Positions 46,680-56,946 of a stretch of 64,000 bases of DNA are shown here, piece by piece. The first letter of the stretch is position 1, and each line of letters begins with the position of its first letter. The notes below the pieces were generated by a model. The model was given only the letters and a program-made list of their open reading frames with translations, did no database searches and was not told the origin of the DNA. The stretch is from Rhizobium rhizoryzae. Lineage in GTDB: Bacteria > Pseudomonadota > Alphaproteobacteria > Rhizobiales > Rhizobiaceae. The stretch spans positions 124,001 to 188,000 of the forward strand of contig NZ_CP049250.1 in the NCBI RefSeq assembly GCF_011046895.1, given 5' to 3'. The position numbers and the translations under genes were made by a program.

Positions 46680-48512
46680 ATGCCCGTAAAACAATTGCCT
46701 GAGACACTGATCAACCAAATCGCCGCAGGCGAAGTCATCGAACGGCCCGCCAGCGCTGCGAAGGAACTGATCGAGAATGCCATCGATGCCGGTGCGACAC
46801 GCATAGAGATTGCGACCGCAGGCGGGGGCAAAAGCCTGATCCGCATTACTGACAACGGTTTCGGCATGACTGCGGACGATCTTGCACTTGCAGTGCGTCG
46901 TCATTGTACATCCAAGATCTCGGAAACGCTTGACGATATCCGGACGCTGGGCTTTCGCGGCGAAGCGCTGCCTTCGATAGGTTCGGTGGCGAAACTCTCC
47001 ATTACCAGCCGCCAGGCAGGCTCTTCGACAGGCGTGGAAGTCTCGGTGGTCGGCGGCAAGATGGCGCCTGTGCGCCCAGCCGCTGCCAATCAGGGAACGG
47101 TGGTGGAGGTTCGCGACATCTTTTTCGCGACCCCTGCCCGGCTGAAGTTCCTGAAGACGGAACGGGCCGAAGCCGGAGCCATTACCGAAGTGGTGAAACG
47201 CATGGCAATCGCGTTTCCCCATATCCGCTTTACCTTGAGCGGTTCAGACCGATCAACGCTGGAATTCCCCGCAACAAGCGGTGATCCGCTCGGGCGGATG
47301 GCGCAGGTGCTCGGCGCCGATTTCAAGGATAACGCAATCGAGATCGACGCCCTGCGCGAGGATGTGGGCCTGACCGGCTTCATAGGTCTTCCCACCTTCA
47401 ACCGCGGCAATTCCGGTCATCAATACGCCTTCGTCAACGGACGCCCCGTCCAGGACAAGCTGATACTGTCAGCGATCCGGGGAGCCTATGCCGAAACCAT
47501 TCCTGCAGGACGCTATCCCGTTGCCGTGCTTTCGCTGACGCTCGATCCGGCTCTGGTGGATGTCAACGTTCACCCGGCGAAGGCAGATGTCCGTTTCCGA
47601 GATCCGGGGCTTGTTCGCGGCCTCATCGTCGGCGCCATCCGCGAGGCGCTGAACCGAGAGGGAGATCGCGCGGCAACGACCGGCGCCGATGGGCTGCTGC
47701 GTGCCTTTCGTCCCGAGACCGCACAGCCAGCCAATTGGGCGAGATCGAGCTACAATGCCGGCTGGTCGGCGGCATCGTCACCGTCCCGCCCCCTCTCCAC
47801 GACGCAGGACATGCGCTTCTCCGAGGCGAGGCAAAACTCCTTTCAGGAATTTTCGGCACCCAGCGCGCGGGTATCCGAAGCATTCGAGGCCACCCCTTCC
47901 AGCCCCACATCCTCGCCTGCTCCAGATACCGGCTATCGGCTGGGCGCAGCGCGCGCGCAGTTGCACGAGAATTACATCGTTGCGCAGACGGAGAACGGGC
48001 TTGTGATCGTCGATCAGCATGCCGCTCACGAAAGGCTGGTCTTCGAGGCCATGCGCAAGGCCCTGGAGAAGGACCGGCTGACCTCGCAGGTTCTGCTCAT
48101 CCCGGAGATTGTCGATCTTCCCGAAGAGGAATGCGACCGGCTGATGATGCATGCGACAGAACTGGACCGTCTGGGACTTGCGATAGAACGGTTTGGTCCC
48201 GGAGCGATTGCCGTTCGCGAAACGCCTTCCATGCTGGGCGAGGTCGATGCGGCAAGCCTCATTCGCGATCTGGCAGACGAAATCGGAGAATGGAACACTG
48301 CGAATGGCCTCAGAGGCCGTCTGGAGCATGTGGCCGCCACCATGGCCTGCCATGGCTCCGTTCGCTCCGGGCGGCGACTTCGTCCCGACGAGATGAATGC
48401 GCTGCTGCGCCAGATGGAAGCGACGCCGGGATCTGGCCAGTGCAACCATGGACGACCGACCTATATCGAACTGAAACTCAGCGATATCGAACGTCTTTTC
48501 GGGCGCAGTTGA
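46680..48512 (+). CDS. mutL: DNA mismatch repair protein MutL
   Basis: A 610-residue MutL with the N-terminal GHKL ATPase ([42 protein letters not shown]) and a C-terminal dimerisation domain. The endonuclease motif [12 protein letters not shown] (the DQHAxxExxxxE pattern) is present near residue 450, as in species without MutH. The middle linker is Pro/Ser rich. It is divergent from the PAS/receiver gene and followed by DUF2093. Confidence 0.97.
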   Translation: MPVKQLPETLINQIAAGEVIERPASAAKELIENAIDAGATRIEIATAGGGKSLIRITDNGFGMTADDLALAVRRHCTSKISETLDDIRTLGFRGEALPSIGSVAKLSITSRQAGSSTGVEVSVVGGKMAPVRPAAANQGTVVEVRDIFFATPARLKFLKTERAEAGAITEVVKRMAIAFPHIRFTLSGSDRSTLEFPATSGDPLGRMAQVLGADFKDNAIEIDALREDVGLTGFIGLPTFNRGNSGHQYAFVNGRPVQDKLILSAIRGAYAETIPAGRYPVAVLSLTLDPALVDVNVHPAKADVRFRDPGLVRGLIVGAIREALNREGDRAATTGADGLLRAFRPETAQPANWARSSYNAGWSAASSPSRPLSTTQDMRFSEARQNSFQEFSAPSARVSEAFEATPSSPTSSPAPDTGYRLGAARAQLHENYIVAQTENGLVIVDQHAAHERLVFEAMRKALEKDRLTSQVLLIPEIVDLPEEECDRLMMHATELDRLGLAIERFGPGAIAVRETPSMLGEVDAASLIRDLADEIGEWNTANGLRGRLEHVAATMACHGSVRSGRRLRPDEMNALLRQMEATPGSGQCNHGRPTYIELKLSDIERLFGRS

Positions 48513-48566
48513 GCTTCCAGATTTTCGGCGTTACAAGCGCACATGATTTTTCGCAGGAGAAGACCG

Positions 48567-48806
48567 ATGAACCGTTTTGAAGGCGGAGGCAGCCGCGAGG
48601 CGAAGATTCGTTATCTGGACGGCGACTACCAGATCCTGCAGCCGGGCTCCTTCGTGACCTGCGCCATGACCGGAGCCGCCATCCCTGTGGACGAATTGCG
48701 TTACTGGAGCGTGGCGCGACAGGAGGCCTATGTCGATTGCGCCTCTTCGCTGGAGGCAGAAAAGCGCGCCGGGGCGCTTCCGAACCAGCGACGGGCTCTA
48801 TCCTGA
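48567..48806 (+). CDS. DUF2093 domain protein
   Basis: A 79-residue protein (MNRFEGGGSREAKIRYLDGD, ILQPGSFVTCAMTGAAIPVDELRYWS) of DUF2093, a small alphaproteobacterial family of unknown function, almost always next to mutL. The ATG at 48567 follows AGGAG; an in-frame ATG 24 bases upstream is rejected. Two conserved-looking cysteines (Cys33, Cys58) might be structural. Confidence 0.9.
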   Translation: MNRFEGGGSREAKIRYLDGDYQILQPGSFVTCAMTGAAIPVDELRYWSVARQEAYVDCASSLEAEKRAGALPNQRRALS

Positions 48807-48807
48807 C

Positions 48808-49083
48808 CTAGAGCGCTTCAGGGTTAAATGGAAACAGTTCTGTTTGGGAGGGCGGGAGCAGATGCGAGGAGAAGGGCGCGTGTCGTAGCCTCAGCATACG
48901 GCCAAGCCCTTCGACAAAGCAGATGACCCGCCATCCCAAACCCGGAGGGCCGGATCATTTTCAGCCATTATCTGCGGCTTTTGTCTCGATCGTACCTTGC
49001 GGGTATGCCCTTCGCCAAAAGCCTTGATCCTGACTGAAACCTATCACGGCAGAACGATTCCATTTAGCGCTGAAACGCTCTAC
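48808..49083. repeat. Palindrome-ended repeat element, about 276 bp
   Basis: The left arm (48808-48842, starting CTAGAGCGCTTCAGGGTTAA) is matched in reverse by the right arm (49050-49083, ending GCTGAAACGCTCTAC) over about 28 of 35 positions. Inside, 48842-48856 pairs with 48927-48941 (GTTTGGGAGGGCGGG type), and nested shorter stems follow, so about 100 bases can fold into one long hairpin. The right arm overlaps the end of lpxK. No coding sequence was found in it. Confidence 0.75.
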
Positions 49084-50110
49084 GTGCGCTCAGCAGGCGG
49101 TTGCGGCAATTCAGAATTGCCTGATCGATCATCTTCGCTGGCGCGTGCGGATCGTCGAACACCATTTCCACATCGACGACGGCCAGTTGCTGCAGCAGTT
49201 CTTCTGCTGCACCATGATGTCCGATCAGACGGGCGCGGTCCTTCGCCGTCGTCACCAGTTGCAGGTCGTGCTTTTGCGCATCCGCCAACAGATCCCGGAT
49301 CTCATCCTCGGCAAAATAATGGTGATCGGGGAAGGAGCGCGTCGCAACCGGTTCCGCGCCCACAGCTGACACTGTCCGGTAGAACTTTGCCGGATCTGCA
49401 ATGCCCGCAAAGGCGAAGACCCGTTTTCCTTCAAGATCGGAATTTTCCATTGGCACAAGATTGGCAACCTGCACGGGGCGACCAGCTCGCGCGGCACGGC
49501 GCACGAGCGCGTCTGCCGCAGGACCGTTGCCGACCTTGAGCATGGATGACATCTGGCGCAATTGCAGATCGAGCGGCGCCCGCACCGGCCCACCGGGAAC
49601 CAGGTGACCATTGCCGATCCCACGCACGGAATCCACCACCACCAGCGCGAAATCAATCGTCAGCCGGGCGCTCTGGAAGCCATCGTCCATGATGATGAAA
49701 TTGCAGCCTTCGGCAACCAGACGCTCCGCGCCCTCGAAGCGTCGGCGTGAAATCACCGTTTTCGCTTCCCGCGCCAGAAGCAGCGGTTCGTCACCCACGG
49801 CGTCGGCACGGTGGTGATGCAGGTCGACGAGCGTCGTCACATCGAGTGAACCGCCATAGCCACGGCTCAGAAAACCTGGCGTCAGGCCTTTGTTGATGGC
49901 CGCCTTTGCAACAGCGAGCGCCGTCGGAGTCTTGCCCGCGCCGCCGACGGTAAAATTGCCGACGCACAGAACGGGCACGGACACGGAAGGGCGATCCTTG
50001 CGGGCCATTCGGCGACCAGCGACGCGGCCGTAAAGATAGGAAACGGGGCTCAGGCTCCAGGCACGCCAATCGGCTTTCGTCCACCAGAATGGCGGTGCTT
50101 CCGAAACCAT
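49064..50110 (-). CDS. lpxK: Tetraacyldisaccharide 4'-kinase
   Basis: LpxK adds the 4'-phosphate of lipid A at the inner membrane. At 348 residues it has the family N-terminus ([21 protein letters not shown]), the P-loop [19 protein letters not shown] near residue 52, and [10 protein letters not shown]. The last about seven codons and stop (RRAFQR then TAA) lie within the right arm of the adjoining repeat element. It is separated from waaA by the HAD gene, which ends 38 bases upstream. Confidence 0.95.
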   Translation of the reverse strand: MVSEAPPFWWTKADWRAWSLSPVSYLYGRVAGRRMARKDRPSVSVPVLCVGNFTVGGAGKTPTALAVAKAAINKGLTPGFLSRGYGGSLDVTTLVDLHHHRADAVGDEPLLLAREAKTVISRRRFEGAERLVAEGCNFIIMDDGFQSARLTIDFALVVVDSVRGIGNGHLVPGGPVRAPLDLQLRQMSSMLKVGNGPAADALVRRAARAGRPVQVANLVPMENSDLEGKRVFAFAGIADPAKFYRTVSAVGAEPVATRSFPDHHYFAEDEIRDLLADAQKHDLQLVTTAKDRARLIGHHGAAEELLQQLAVVDVEMVFDDPHAPAKMIDQAILNCRNRLLSARRAFQR

Positions 50111-50148
50111 CTAACCCCTCCTCCGATCCGATGCGAAGGATCGGATCA

Positions 50149-50883
50149 TCATGCTGTCTGGGCCTGCGGCAACAGTGTTTCGAGGCCCGTGATATCGCCC
50201 AGCACATGATCGGCCATGGCTTCCAGCGTTGCGGGCGAGCCGGTTCCCGTCAGCACGGCAACCTTCAAGCCGACACCCGCTGCCGCCCCCATATGCAGGT
50301 CATGATTGTTGTCGCCCACCATCGCGACCTGCGAAGGCTCAAGACCCACGGCCTTGCAGAAGCCAAGCACCATGCCCGGTTCCGGCTTGCAACCATGACC
50401 GCTGTCATAGCCCGCTATGAAATCGAGATGTTCGATGAAGCCGAACCGCCGGGCCGTCTCGCGGATCGATCGCTCGTTATCGCTGGAGGCGACGCCAAGC
50501 TTGAAACCGCGCGCCTTAAGGCGTCCGAAATAGCCGCCGAGATCCGTCACCGGCACGGAAAAATCAGATGCGCGGACAAACAGGTCGTCCAGTTCGATCG
50601 TCAGAGGACCAACGGCAAGCGGCGAACCGGCCGTGACGAAACCAGCCGCAATTTCGGCAGCAGTCCCTGCCGCAAACAGGCTGTCTGGCCGGGTCTTGCC
50701 CGTTGCCGGATCCATGCCGCAGGCGTTCATCAGGCGTTCTTCCAGTTCCACGCCACCGCCAGCCGCTGCAATACGCGCGGCCTCACGGTTCACCGGTCCC
50801 CAGCTTTCGTCATAGCGAATGAGGGTTCCATCCTTGTCGAACAGGAGGCCCTTGATGTGGGAGAGATCCGCAGCGTCTGCCAT
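50149..50883 (-). CDS. HAD family hydrolase
   Basis: A 244-residue HAD phosphatase with the nucleophile motif LLFDKDGTLIRYD, a helical cap, GVASSDNERS, and the acidic motif MVGDNNHDLHMG. Sequence style is that of phosphoglycolate phosphatase-like proteins, but the substrate cannot be read. Its ATG overlaps the waaA stop by one base, so it is coupled to it and lies between waaA and lpxK. Confidence 0.9.
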   Translation of the reverse strand: MADAADLSHIKGLLFDKDGTLIRYDESWGPVNREAARIAAAGGGVELEERLMNACGMDPATGKTRPDSLFAAGTAAEIAAGFVTAGSPLAVGPLTIELDDLFVRASDFSVPVTDLGGYFGRLKARGFKLGVASSDNERSIRETARRFGFIEHLDFIAGYDSGHGCKPEPGMVLGFCKAVGLEPSQVAMVGDNNHDLHMGAAAGVGLKVAVLTGTGSPATLEAMADHVLGDITGLETLLPQAQTA

Positions 50884-52208
50884 CAGCCACCTGCACCGGC
50901 AGGACGCAGACGGGCCGTTACCGTCAGCGGGTTGATGTAGGGTTCGAGCGCCTTGATCGTCGTGGACAGGGCGCCCCGCATATCCTGGATTGCCTCGTGG
51001 CCGCTGTCGATCATCTTGTAGCGCGCCTGCTCGTTCGTCATCAGATAATGAACGGCCTTGGCAAGCATCTCGATATCGCGCACCATCCGGGCACCGCCGC
51101 GCTTGACGATGTGCTGATAGGTCTCGCGGAAATTCTGCACATTGGGGCCGGAAAGCACCGCGCAGCCCAGCATCGCGGACTCCATCGGGTTCTGTCCGCC
51201 TTCCGCCGTCAGCGAACGACCGACGAAAGAAATCTCCGTCAGCCGCAGATAAAGCCCCATCTCGCCGATCGTATCGCCGAGGAAAATATCCGTTTCCGGT
51301 GTGATCTCGTCGCCGCGCGAACGGCGCGCCACGACGAGCCCCTTTTCCACCAGCATGGCCTCGACCTCGTCCCCGCGCTCCGGATGGCGCGGGACGATGA
51401 TCGTCAATTGCTGGTTCCGAGGCTTGAGTGCGCGGTGGACGAAGGCAGCGCCCTCTTCCTCGCCTGCGAAAGTGCAGATAGCCGCCCAGGTCTGGCGATC
51501 GCCGATCTGGGCACGGTAACGCGCAACCACGGCTTCATCACAGGGCGGCGGATCGCTATCGCCCTTCAGGTTGCCGGATATCACCACCGGCCAGGCGCCG
51601 AGATCCTTGAAGCGTTCCGCATCCACATCCGAGCGGGCAACCACGAGCGCGAGCTTGCCGAACAAGAGCTCGGAAATGGAGAGATGGTTCTTCCAGCGAT
51701 CGAAGGAGCGGTCCGAGATACGCGCATTCACCCGGATCTGCGGAATGTTGCGGCGCGCGAGCTCTGCCACCGTTGTCGGCCAGATTTCGGACTCTGCCGT
51801 GATGGCTGCGTCCGGATGCCAATAGGCAATGAAGCGCTTGACCGAAAATTTCAGATCGAGCGGAACGTATTGATGGATGACCTCGCCTGCCAGACGCGTT
51901 TCCACGAGCGAGGCGGATGTGACGGTGCCGGTCGTCAGGAGAACATGGATCTCACGTCGCACCAGTTCCTTGATCAGCGGGATGACGGCATTGGTTTCAC
52001 CGACACTTGCCGCATGCACCCAGACCAGAGGCCCGCGCGGCCTTGGCTGGCTGGGATGGCCGAACCGCTCCAGCCGACGGGCCCTGTCTTCCTTGCCCTT
52101 GAAAGCGCGATAGGAAAGATAGGGGACAGCGAGGGGATAGGCGCAGATTCCGGCCAGCCGGTACGCCAAAAGGGCTGCTTGCGCCATGCCGCTCCTCACT
52201 TGCCCCAT
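50883..52208 (-). CDS. waaA: 3-deoxy-D-manno-octulosonic acid transferase
   Basis: WaaA (KdtA) transfers Kdo to the lipid A precursor. At 441 residues it has an N-terminal membrane helix, VWVHAASVGETNAVIPLI, VLLTTGTVTSASL, the ESEIWP motif and the acceptor region VGRSLTAEGGQNPMES. Lies in the minus-strand envelope block with lpxK downstream, so the two act in consecutive lipid A steps. Confidence 0.95.
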   Translation of the reverse strand: MGQVRSGMAQAALLAYRLAGICAYPLAVPYLSYRAFKGKEDRARRLERFGHPSQPRPRGPLVWVHAASVGETNAVIPLIKELVRREIHVLLTTGTVTSASLVETRLAGEVIHQYVPLDLKFSVKRFIAYWHPDAAITAESEIWPTTVAELARRNIPQIRVNARISDRSFDRWKNHLSISELLFGKLALVVARSDVDAERFKDLGAWPVVISGNLKGDSDPPPCDEAVVARYRAQIGDRQTWAAICTFAGEEEGAAFVHRALKPRNQQLTIIVPRHPERGDEVEAMLVEKGLVVARRSRGDEITPETDIFLGDTIGEMGLYLRLTEISFVGRSLTAEGGQNPMESAMLGCAVLSGPNVQNFRETYQHIVKRGGARMVRDIEMLAKAVHYLMTNEQARYKMIDSGHEAIQDMRGALSTTIKALEPYINPLTVTARLRPAGAGG

Positions 52209-52318
52209 CCGCTCATCAAGACCATCGACTTAATCGCTCCCCAACCGAATGCCGCAATCGTATGCTGTCAAAATACGTCAAAAACGCGCCGAAAACGGCA
52301 CCCAGTGGCGTGGTTGCG

Positions 52319-52558
52319 TCAGTCGTTGGATTGTGGATCCAGAAGGCGGTGCATGTGCACGATGAAGTAACGCATCTGTGCGTTATCAACGGTCGCCTGA
52401 GCCTTGGCCTTCCAGGCCTGCAGGGCACTCGCATAGTCCGGAAAAATGCCGACGATGTCGAGCGCTTTCAAATCCTTGAACTCAACACTCTGGAGGCTTT
52501 CCAGCTCTCCGCCAAAAACCAGGTGAAGAAGTTGCTTTTTGCCGTCTTTATCGGTCAT
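52319..52558 (-). CDS. DUF4170 domain protein
   Basis: A 79-residue protein (LLHLVFGGELESLQSVEFKDLKALDIVGIFPDY, ending MRYFIVHMHRLLDP) of DUF4170, a small alphaproteobacterial family of unknown function. The ATG at 52558 gives the family N-terminus; the frame upstream is not conserved. It is between the cysQ-like gene and waaA, the usual place for this family. Confidence 0.88.
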   Translation of the reverse strand: MTDKDGKKQLLHLVFGGELESLQSVEFKDLKALDIVGIFPDYASALQAWKAKAQATVDNAQMRYFIVHMHRLLDPQSND

Positions 52559-52617
52559 AATCGCCCAATCCTTTAATCTCCCCCGTCCTATTCTCCTGCG
52601 GCATTCCGCAAAAAAGG

Positions 52618-53427
52618 TCAACAGGATCGCAGACCGCGGACGAGGCTTTCCAGAACATGTTCGGCGCCTGCACATAACTCTTCGTGAGTCACGCGCTTTC
52701 GATTGTAAACGAGGCGGTTACCTTCGAGATCGACCAGGCGCCCGCCCGCCTGATGCAGGATTACATCGGCCGCTGCAAGATCCCAATCGTGAGAATTCCG
52801 CTTTACCACCGTGCCGTCAATGCGACCATCCGCAATCATGGCAATGCGATAGGCAAGAGAGGGCACGTGGCGAATGCGCTTGAGGGTATCTCGAACATCG
52901 TCCGGGAAGCGAGCCAGCATATCCTCCGGAAGCGCAATCTGCCGAAGTCCTTCCTCGCGCGGTTTGGAGACTTCTATTGGGACGCCATCCTTCAGGGCAG
53001 GCAGTCCAAGAGCCGAATACAGTTCCTCACCAAGAGCGGGCGCAAACAGGACACCTGCGACAGGCTCTCCACGATGGACAACGGCCACGCTGACGCACCA
53101 GGTCTTCTCGCCATTGATGAAGGCGCGGGTTCCGTCAATCGGATCGATGACAAATACGGTTTCGGCGGTAAGACGGGCCTCATCGTCATCCGTTTCTTCC
53201 GAGAGCCAGCCATAATTCGGGCGCGCCTTCAACAGGATGTCCTGAAGCCGGTCGTTTGCAGCGAAATCCGCCGCGCTTACGGGGGATCGTCCGCCCTCCG
53301 TTTTCCACCAGACTTCAGGCGACTGGCCGAAGAAAGCGAAGGCAATTTCACCCGCCTCTCGCGCCGCACGGCGGATCAGCGCGAGATCATCGCTCCAGTC
53401 TGTTCTGGTGTTTTCAGCGTCCGGCAA
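52618..53427 (-). CDS. Inositol monophosphatase family protein (CysQ/SuhB-like)
   Basis: A 269-residue metal-dependent phosphatase: LSEETDDDEAR (metal-binding Glu), VIDPIDGTRAFINGEKTWCVSVAV and NSHDWDLAAADVIL. It may act on 3'(2'),5'-bisphosphate nucleotides or inositol phosphates; motifs do not separate these. Overlaps the pmbA gene's end by about 14 bases, so co-transcribed with it. Confidence 0.92.
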   Translation of the reverse strand: MPDAENTRTDWSDDLALIRRAAREAGEIAFAFFGQSPEVWWKTEGGRSPVSAADFAANDRLQDILLKARPNYGWLSEETDDDEARLTAETVFVIDPIDGTRAFINGEKTWCVSVAVVHRGEPVAGVLFAPALGEELYSALGLPALKDGVPIEVSKPREEGLRQIALPEDMLARFPDDVRDTLKRIRHVPSLAYRIAMIADGRIDGTVVKRNSHDWDLAAADVILHQAGGRLVDLEGNRLVYNRKRVTHEELCAGAEHVLESLVRGLRSC

Positions 53428-54760
53428 GCGTCATGCCTTCAATCGCGATGGTAGGAGCAGCCGTGCCGAAGCTTCGATCAATATCGTTGGCTGGCGTGAC
53501 CCGCATGAACATATCCTTCAGGTTGGACGCAATCGTCACCTCGGAGACCGGATAGGTGATTTCGCCGTTCTCGATCCAAAAGCCGGTTGCGCCCCGGGAA
53601 TATTCGCCCGTGATCATGTTGACGCCGTGACCGATGAGTTCGGTGACATAGAAGCCGTTGCCGATACTGCGGATCAGATCCTGCGGCGAGATGTCACCCG
53701 GCTCAAGGGCCAGATTAGTGGATGCAGGATTGACGCTCGTGCCGCCCCGGACGCCGCGACCGTTGGTGGGCAGTCCCAGTTCCCGGCCCGTGGACGTGGA
53801 CAGGAACCAGTGGTTCAGCACCCCGTCCTCGATCATCACCATGCGCTCACCCTTGACGCCTTCGCCATCGAAGGGGCGCGAGGAAGAGCCGCGCACGATC
53901 AGCGGATCATCGGTGATGTTGAGGCCTGATTTCAAAACCTGTTGCCCCATGCGATCGCGCAGGAAGCTTGTCTTGCGCGCCACGGATGCGCCGTTGATGG
54001 CACCGGCAATATGACCGACGAAGCCCCGCGCAATGCGGGGATCGAACACAACGGTAACGTTGCTCGCCGTTGGTACCTGTCGTGGATTGATGCGCTTTAC
54101 CACGCGCTCGCCTGCCCGTCTTCCGATGTCACGCGCATCGTCCAGCTCAGCAAAGTAGAGGCGGCTGTCGTAGTCGTAGTCACGCTCCATCTTCGTGCCC
54201 TCGCCCGCGATCACGCTGACGGAACAACCGAAACGGCTTGCCATGTAGCTGCCGGAAAATCCGTGCGACGTCACCAGTACGAGACCGCCAGCACCGGCCG
54301 AAGCACCTGCGCCGGAGGAATTCGTCACACCGCCGACAGCTAAGGCCGCCTCTTCTGCTGCCAGTGCTGCATCGGTCAGCGTGTCGGTCGAAACCTCGGT
54401 CGGATCGAAGAGATCGAGATCGGGGTAGCTGTGCGCCAGGTCCTTTTCATCGGCCTGGCAGGCGAACCGATCTTCTGGCGAGACCTTGGCCATGGCAACG
54501 GCCCGTTCTGCCAGTGCCTTGAGATCAAAACCAGGATTGGCAGATACACTTGCCACGCGCTGGCCGACAAAGACCCGCAGCGAAAAATCATCGCTTTCCG
54601 CGCTCTGCGTATTTTCCACCTTGCCCAGTCGCACGCTGACGGAGCGCGAGCGCGAGCGTACCACGACCGCATCGGCCTGGTCGGCTCCGGCCTTCATGGC
54701 AAGATCGATAAGTTCGCTGGCGCGGGTCACCAGGGCAGAGGAATCAATTTCGGATGTCAT
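53414..54760 (-). CDS. pmbA: TldD/PmbA family protein
   Basis: A 448-residue PmbA protein, partner of the TldD metalloprotease. The N-terminal domain (ELIDLAMKAGADQADAVVVRS, SVRLGKVENTQ) and C-terminal fragments (GFVGHIAGAINGASVARKTSFL, GREYSRGATGFWIENG) are characteristic; there is no HExxxH, as expected for PmbA. The ATG at 54760 (MTSEIDSSAL) is chosen; the frame is open a further 40 codons. It is divergent from the Kef-type antiporter gene. Confidence 0.93.
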   Translation of the reverse strand: MTSEIDSSALVTRASELIDLAMKAGADQADAVVVRSRSRSVSVRLGKVENTQSAESDDFSLRVFVGQRVASVSANPGFDLKALAERAVAMAKVSPEDRFACQADEKDLAHSYPDLDLFDPTEVSTDTLTDAALAAEEAALAVGGVTNSSGAGASAGAGGLVLVTSHGFSGSYMASRFGCSVSVIAGEGTKMERDYDYDSRLYFAELDDARDIGRRAGERVVKRINPRQVPTASNVTVVFDPRIARGFVGHIAGAINGASVARKTSFLRDRMGQQVLKSGLNITDDPLIVRGSSSRPFDGEGVKGERMVMIEDGVLNHWFLSTSTGRELGLPTNGRGVRGGTSVNPASTNLALEPGDISPQDLIRSIGNGFYVTELIGHGVNMITGEYSRGATGFWIENGEITYPVSEVTIASNLKDMFMRVTPANDIDRSFGTAAPTIAIEGMTLAGR

Positions 54761-54861
54761 TCGCTTAAACCCTTCGTTCACGAACCATGTATTGTGCACT
54801 AAACAAAGCATCAAGTGCGACAAGCGATTCTTGTCAGCCCCCAATCCGGACGAGAGGCTCC

Positions 54862-56661
54862 ATGGCGACACCCGATCCACTGTTCAACGAAACCCTGCTT
54901 CTGCTGGGTGGCGCCGTGCTTGCCGCGCCGATCTTCAAGAAACTGGGTCTCGGGACCGTTCTGGGCTACCTCGCAGCCGGTATCGTCATCGGGCCGATCC
55001 TGCGGCTGATCTCCGATCCGGAAGAAGTACTGCATGTTTCAGAACTCGGGGTCGTGTTCCTTCTCTTCATCATCGGCCTCGAACTGAAGCCCTCCCGCCT
55101 GTGGCAGATGCGCGGCGACATCTTCGTTCTCGGAACCGCGCAGGTTCTGTTCTCCGGATTGCTTCTTTCAGGTCTCGCCTATCTCGCCAATATTGCCAGT
55201 TGGCAAGGAAGCGTGATTGCAGGCTTTGGCCTTGCGCTTTCCTCCACCGCCTTTGCCCTGCAGATCCTTGCGGACAATGGGGAAGCCAACGCGCTTTATG
55301 GACGTCGCGCCTTTTCTATCCTGCTGTTTCAGGATCTCGCCATCGTGCCGCTTCTGGCACTCGTGACCATTCTGGGTTCGGGACCGGAGGCCAGCACATC
55401 GACCATTCTTGTCGATTCCGGTCGCGCCATTCTCGCCGTCGCAGCCATGGTGGTTGCAGGTCGCTATCTGCTGACGCCGATGTTTCAGGTGATTGCCCGC
55501 ACGGGCGCCCGCGAAGTGATGCTTGCCGCGGCACTTCTGGTCGTGCTGGGGTCCGCCGTACTGATGCAACTCGTTGGCCTCTCCATGGCCATGGGCGCCT
55601 TTCTTGCGGGCATCATGCTGGCTGAATCCTCCTATCGCCACGAGTTGGAAGCAGATATCGAGCCCTTTCGCGGCCTGCTGCTCGCCATGTTCTTCATGGC
55701 AGTGGGCCTCTCCCTTGATCTCAACGCCATCCTGTCGAACCTGCTTCTGATCGTGGCCGGCGTGCCATTCTTCATGATCGCCAAGGGATTGGTAATCTAC
55801 GTGCTCTGCCGTCTCTGGGGTTCGACGAAGGAGGATTCGGCCAGCATCGCAGCACTTCTGCCGCAGGGCGGTGAATTCGGCTTCGTGCTGTTCACCACGG
55901 CGGTCTCCGCCGGTCTTCTGACGGCTGGCGCATCCTCGCTGCTGATTGCCAGCGTCACGCTGTCCATGGCGCTGACGCCCTTGGGTTCGGCACTCGCGCG
56001 GCGCTATTTCACCGGAGAGCAGAAGCGGGAAGAAATAGAAGAGGATTTCGAAGGTGCGGGTGCGGATGTGCTGATGATCGGCTTTTCGCGCTTCGGCCAG
56101 ATCGCCGCGCAGATTCTGCTCGCCGGGGGCCGCGACGTGACCGTGATCGACGATTCACCGGACCGCATCCGGCAGGCAAGCTCCTTCGGTTTTCGCATCT
56201 ACTTTGGAGATGGCGCCCGCAAGGAAGTTCTTCTGGCAGCGGGTATCGAGCGGGCGAAGATCGTTGCGATCTGTACGCATCGCCGCGATATCACCGACAG
56301 GATCGTGGATCTCATCCGGTCCGAGTTTCCAGAGGTGAAACTGTTCGTGCGCTCCTATGATCGTATTCACACGATCTCGTTGCGGGCACGCGAGGTGGAT
56401 TACGAGATCCGCGAAACGCTGGAATCCGGCCTGCTCTTCGGCCAGAAAACGCTGGAGGCGCTTGGAAAGACGGAAACGGAAGCCGCCGAGATCGGCGCCG
56501 ATATCCGTCGGCGGGACGAGGAACGGCTGCAGATACAGGCAGCGGAGGGTCTGACTGCCGGTCTGCACATGCTCCACACGCGCCCGGTTCGCCCGGAGCC
56601 TCTGACCAAGCCGAAGAGGCAGCCGGTGGCACACGAAGCCGATTCCGCGGGACAAGCCTGA
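54862..56661 (+). CDS. CPA2-family monovalent cation:proton antiporter (Kef-type)
   Basis: A 599-residue transporter: about 12 membrane helices (residues 10-385) with GYLAAGIVIGPILRLIS, LLFIIGLELKPSRLW and GAFLAGIMLAESSYRHELEADIEPFRGLLLAMFFMAVG, then a C-terminal TrkA-N/RCK domain at about 410-530 (ADVLMIGFSRFGQIAAQILLAGGRDVTVIDDSPDR) that binds NAD(H). It is a potassium or sodium/proton antiporter of the KefB/KefC type. The ATG at 54862 follows GAGAGG; the frame is open 25 codons upstream. Confidence 0.93.
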   Translation: MATPDPLFNETLLLLGGAVLAAPIFKKLGLGTVLGYLAAGIVIGPILRLISDPEEVLHVSELGVVFLLFIIGLELKPSRLWQMRGDIFVLGTAQVLFSGLLLSGLAYLANIASWQGSVIAGFGLALSSTAFALQILADNGEANALYGRRAFSILLFQDLAIVPLLALVTILGSGPEASTSTILVDSGRAILAVAAMVVAGRYLLTPMFQVIARTGAREVMLAAALLVVLGSAVLMQLVGLSMAMGAFLAGIMLAESSYRHELEADIEPFRGLLLAMFFMAVGLSLDLNAILSNLLLIVAGVPFFMIAKGLVIYVLCRLWGSTKEDSASIAALLPQGGEFGFVLFTTAVSAGLLTAGASSLLIASVTLSMALTPLGSALARRYFTGEQKREEIEEDFEGAGADVLMIGFSRFGQIAAQILLAGGRDVTVIDDSPDRIRQASSFGFRIYFGDGARKEVLLAAGIERAKIVAICTHRRDITDRIVDLIRSEFPEVKLFVRSYDRIHTISLRAREVDYEIRETLESGLLFGQKTLEALGKTETEAAEIGADIRRRDEERLQIQAAEGLTAGLHMLHTRPVRPEPLTKPKRQPVAHEADSAGQA

Positions 56662-56677
56662 GCCGCGCGGCTATCTC

Positions 56678-56946
56678 ATACCAAATGTCGATGATAGGGA
56701 CCGATTGCGCCGGAGCGATTTTGGTTTGCGGCGAGAAGAAAACCACAGTCGGACCTGAAGGTCCGGCGTGGATTTTCGACGACGTCCGAAGGCCAAAAGC
56801 GCCCGGTCCTCTGGATGGGCCGGATTTCCTCCACCGACTTTGTCGCAATCCTCGACCGATGCAGGCGCATCGCTCTCCGGTATGCTCCTCCTCGGATGAA
56901 GGTCTCCGGTCCCACGCAATCGGTTCATATCATCGACATTTGGTAT
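56678..56946 (-). mobile_element. MITE-like element, copy 2 (269 bp)
   Basis: Inverted relative to copy 1 at 32348-32616, same length and five differences (about 98 percent identity). It carries the same 32-bp terminal inverted repeats with two mismatches, and TA at each end. It is in the gap between the Kef-type gene and the patatin gene; the element's edge base (56946) is the last base of the patatin TGA stop. Confidence 0.85.
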
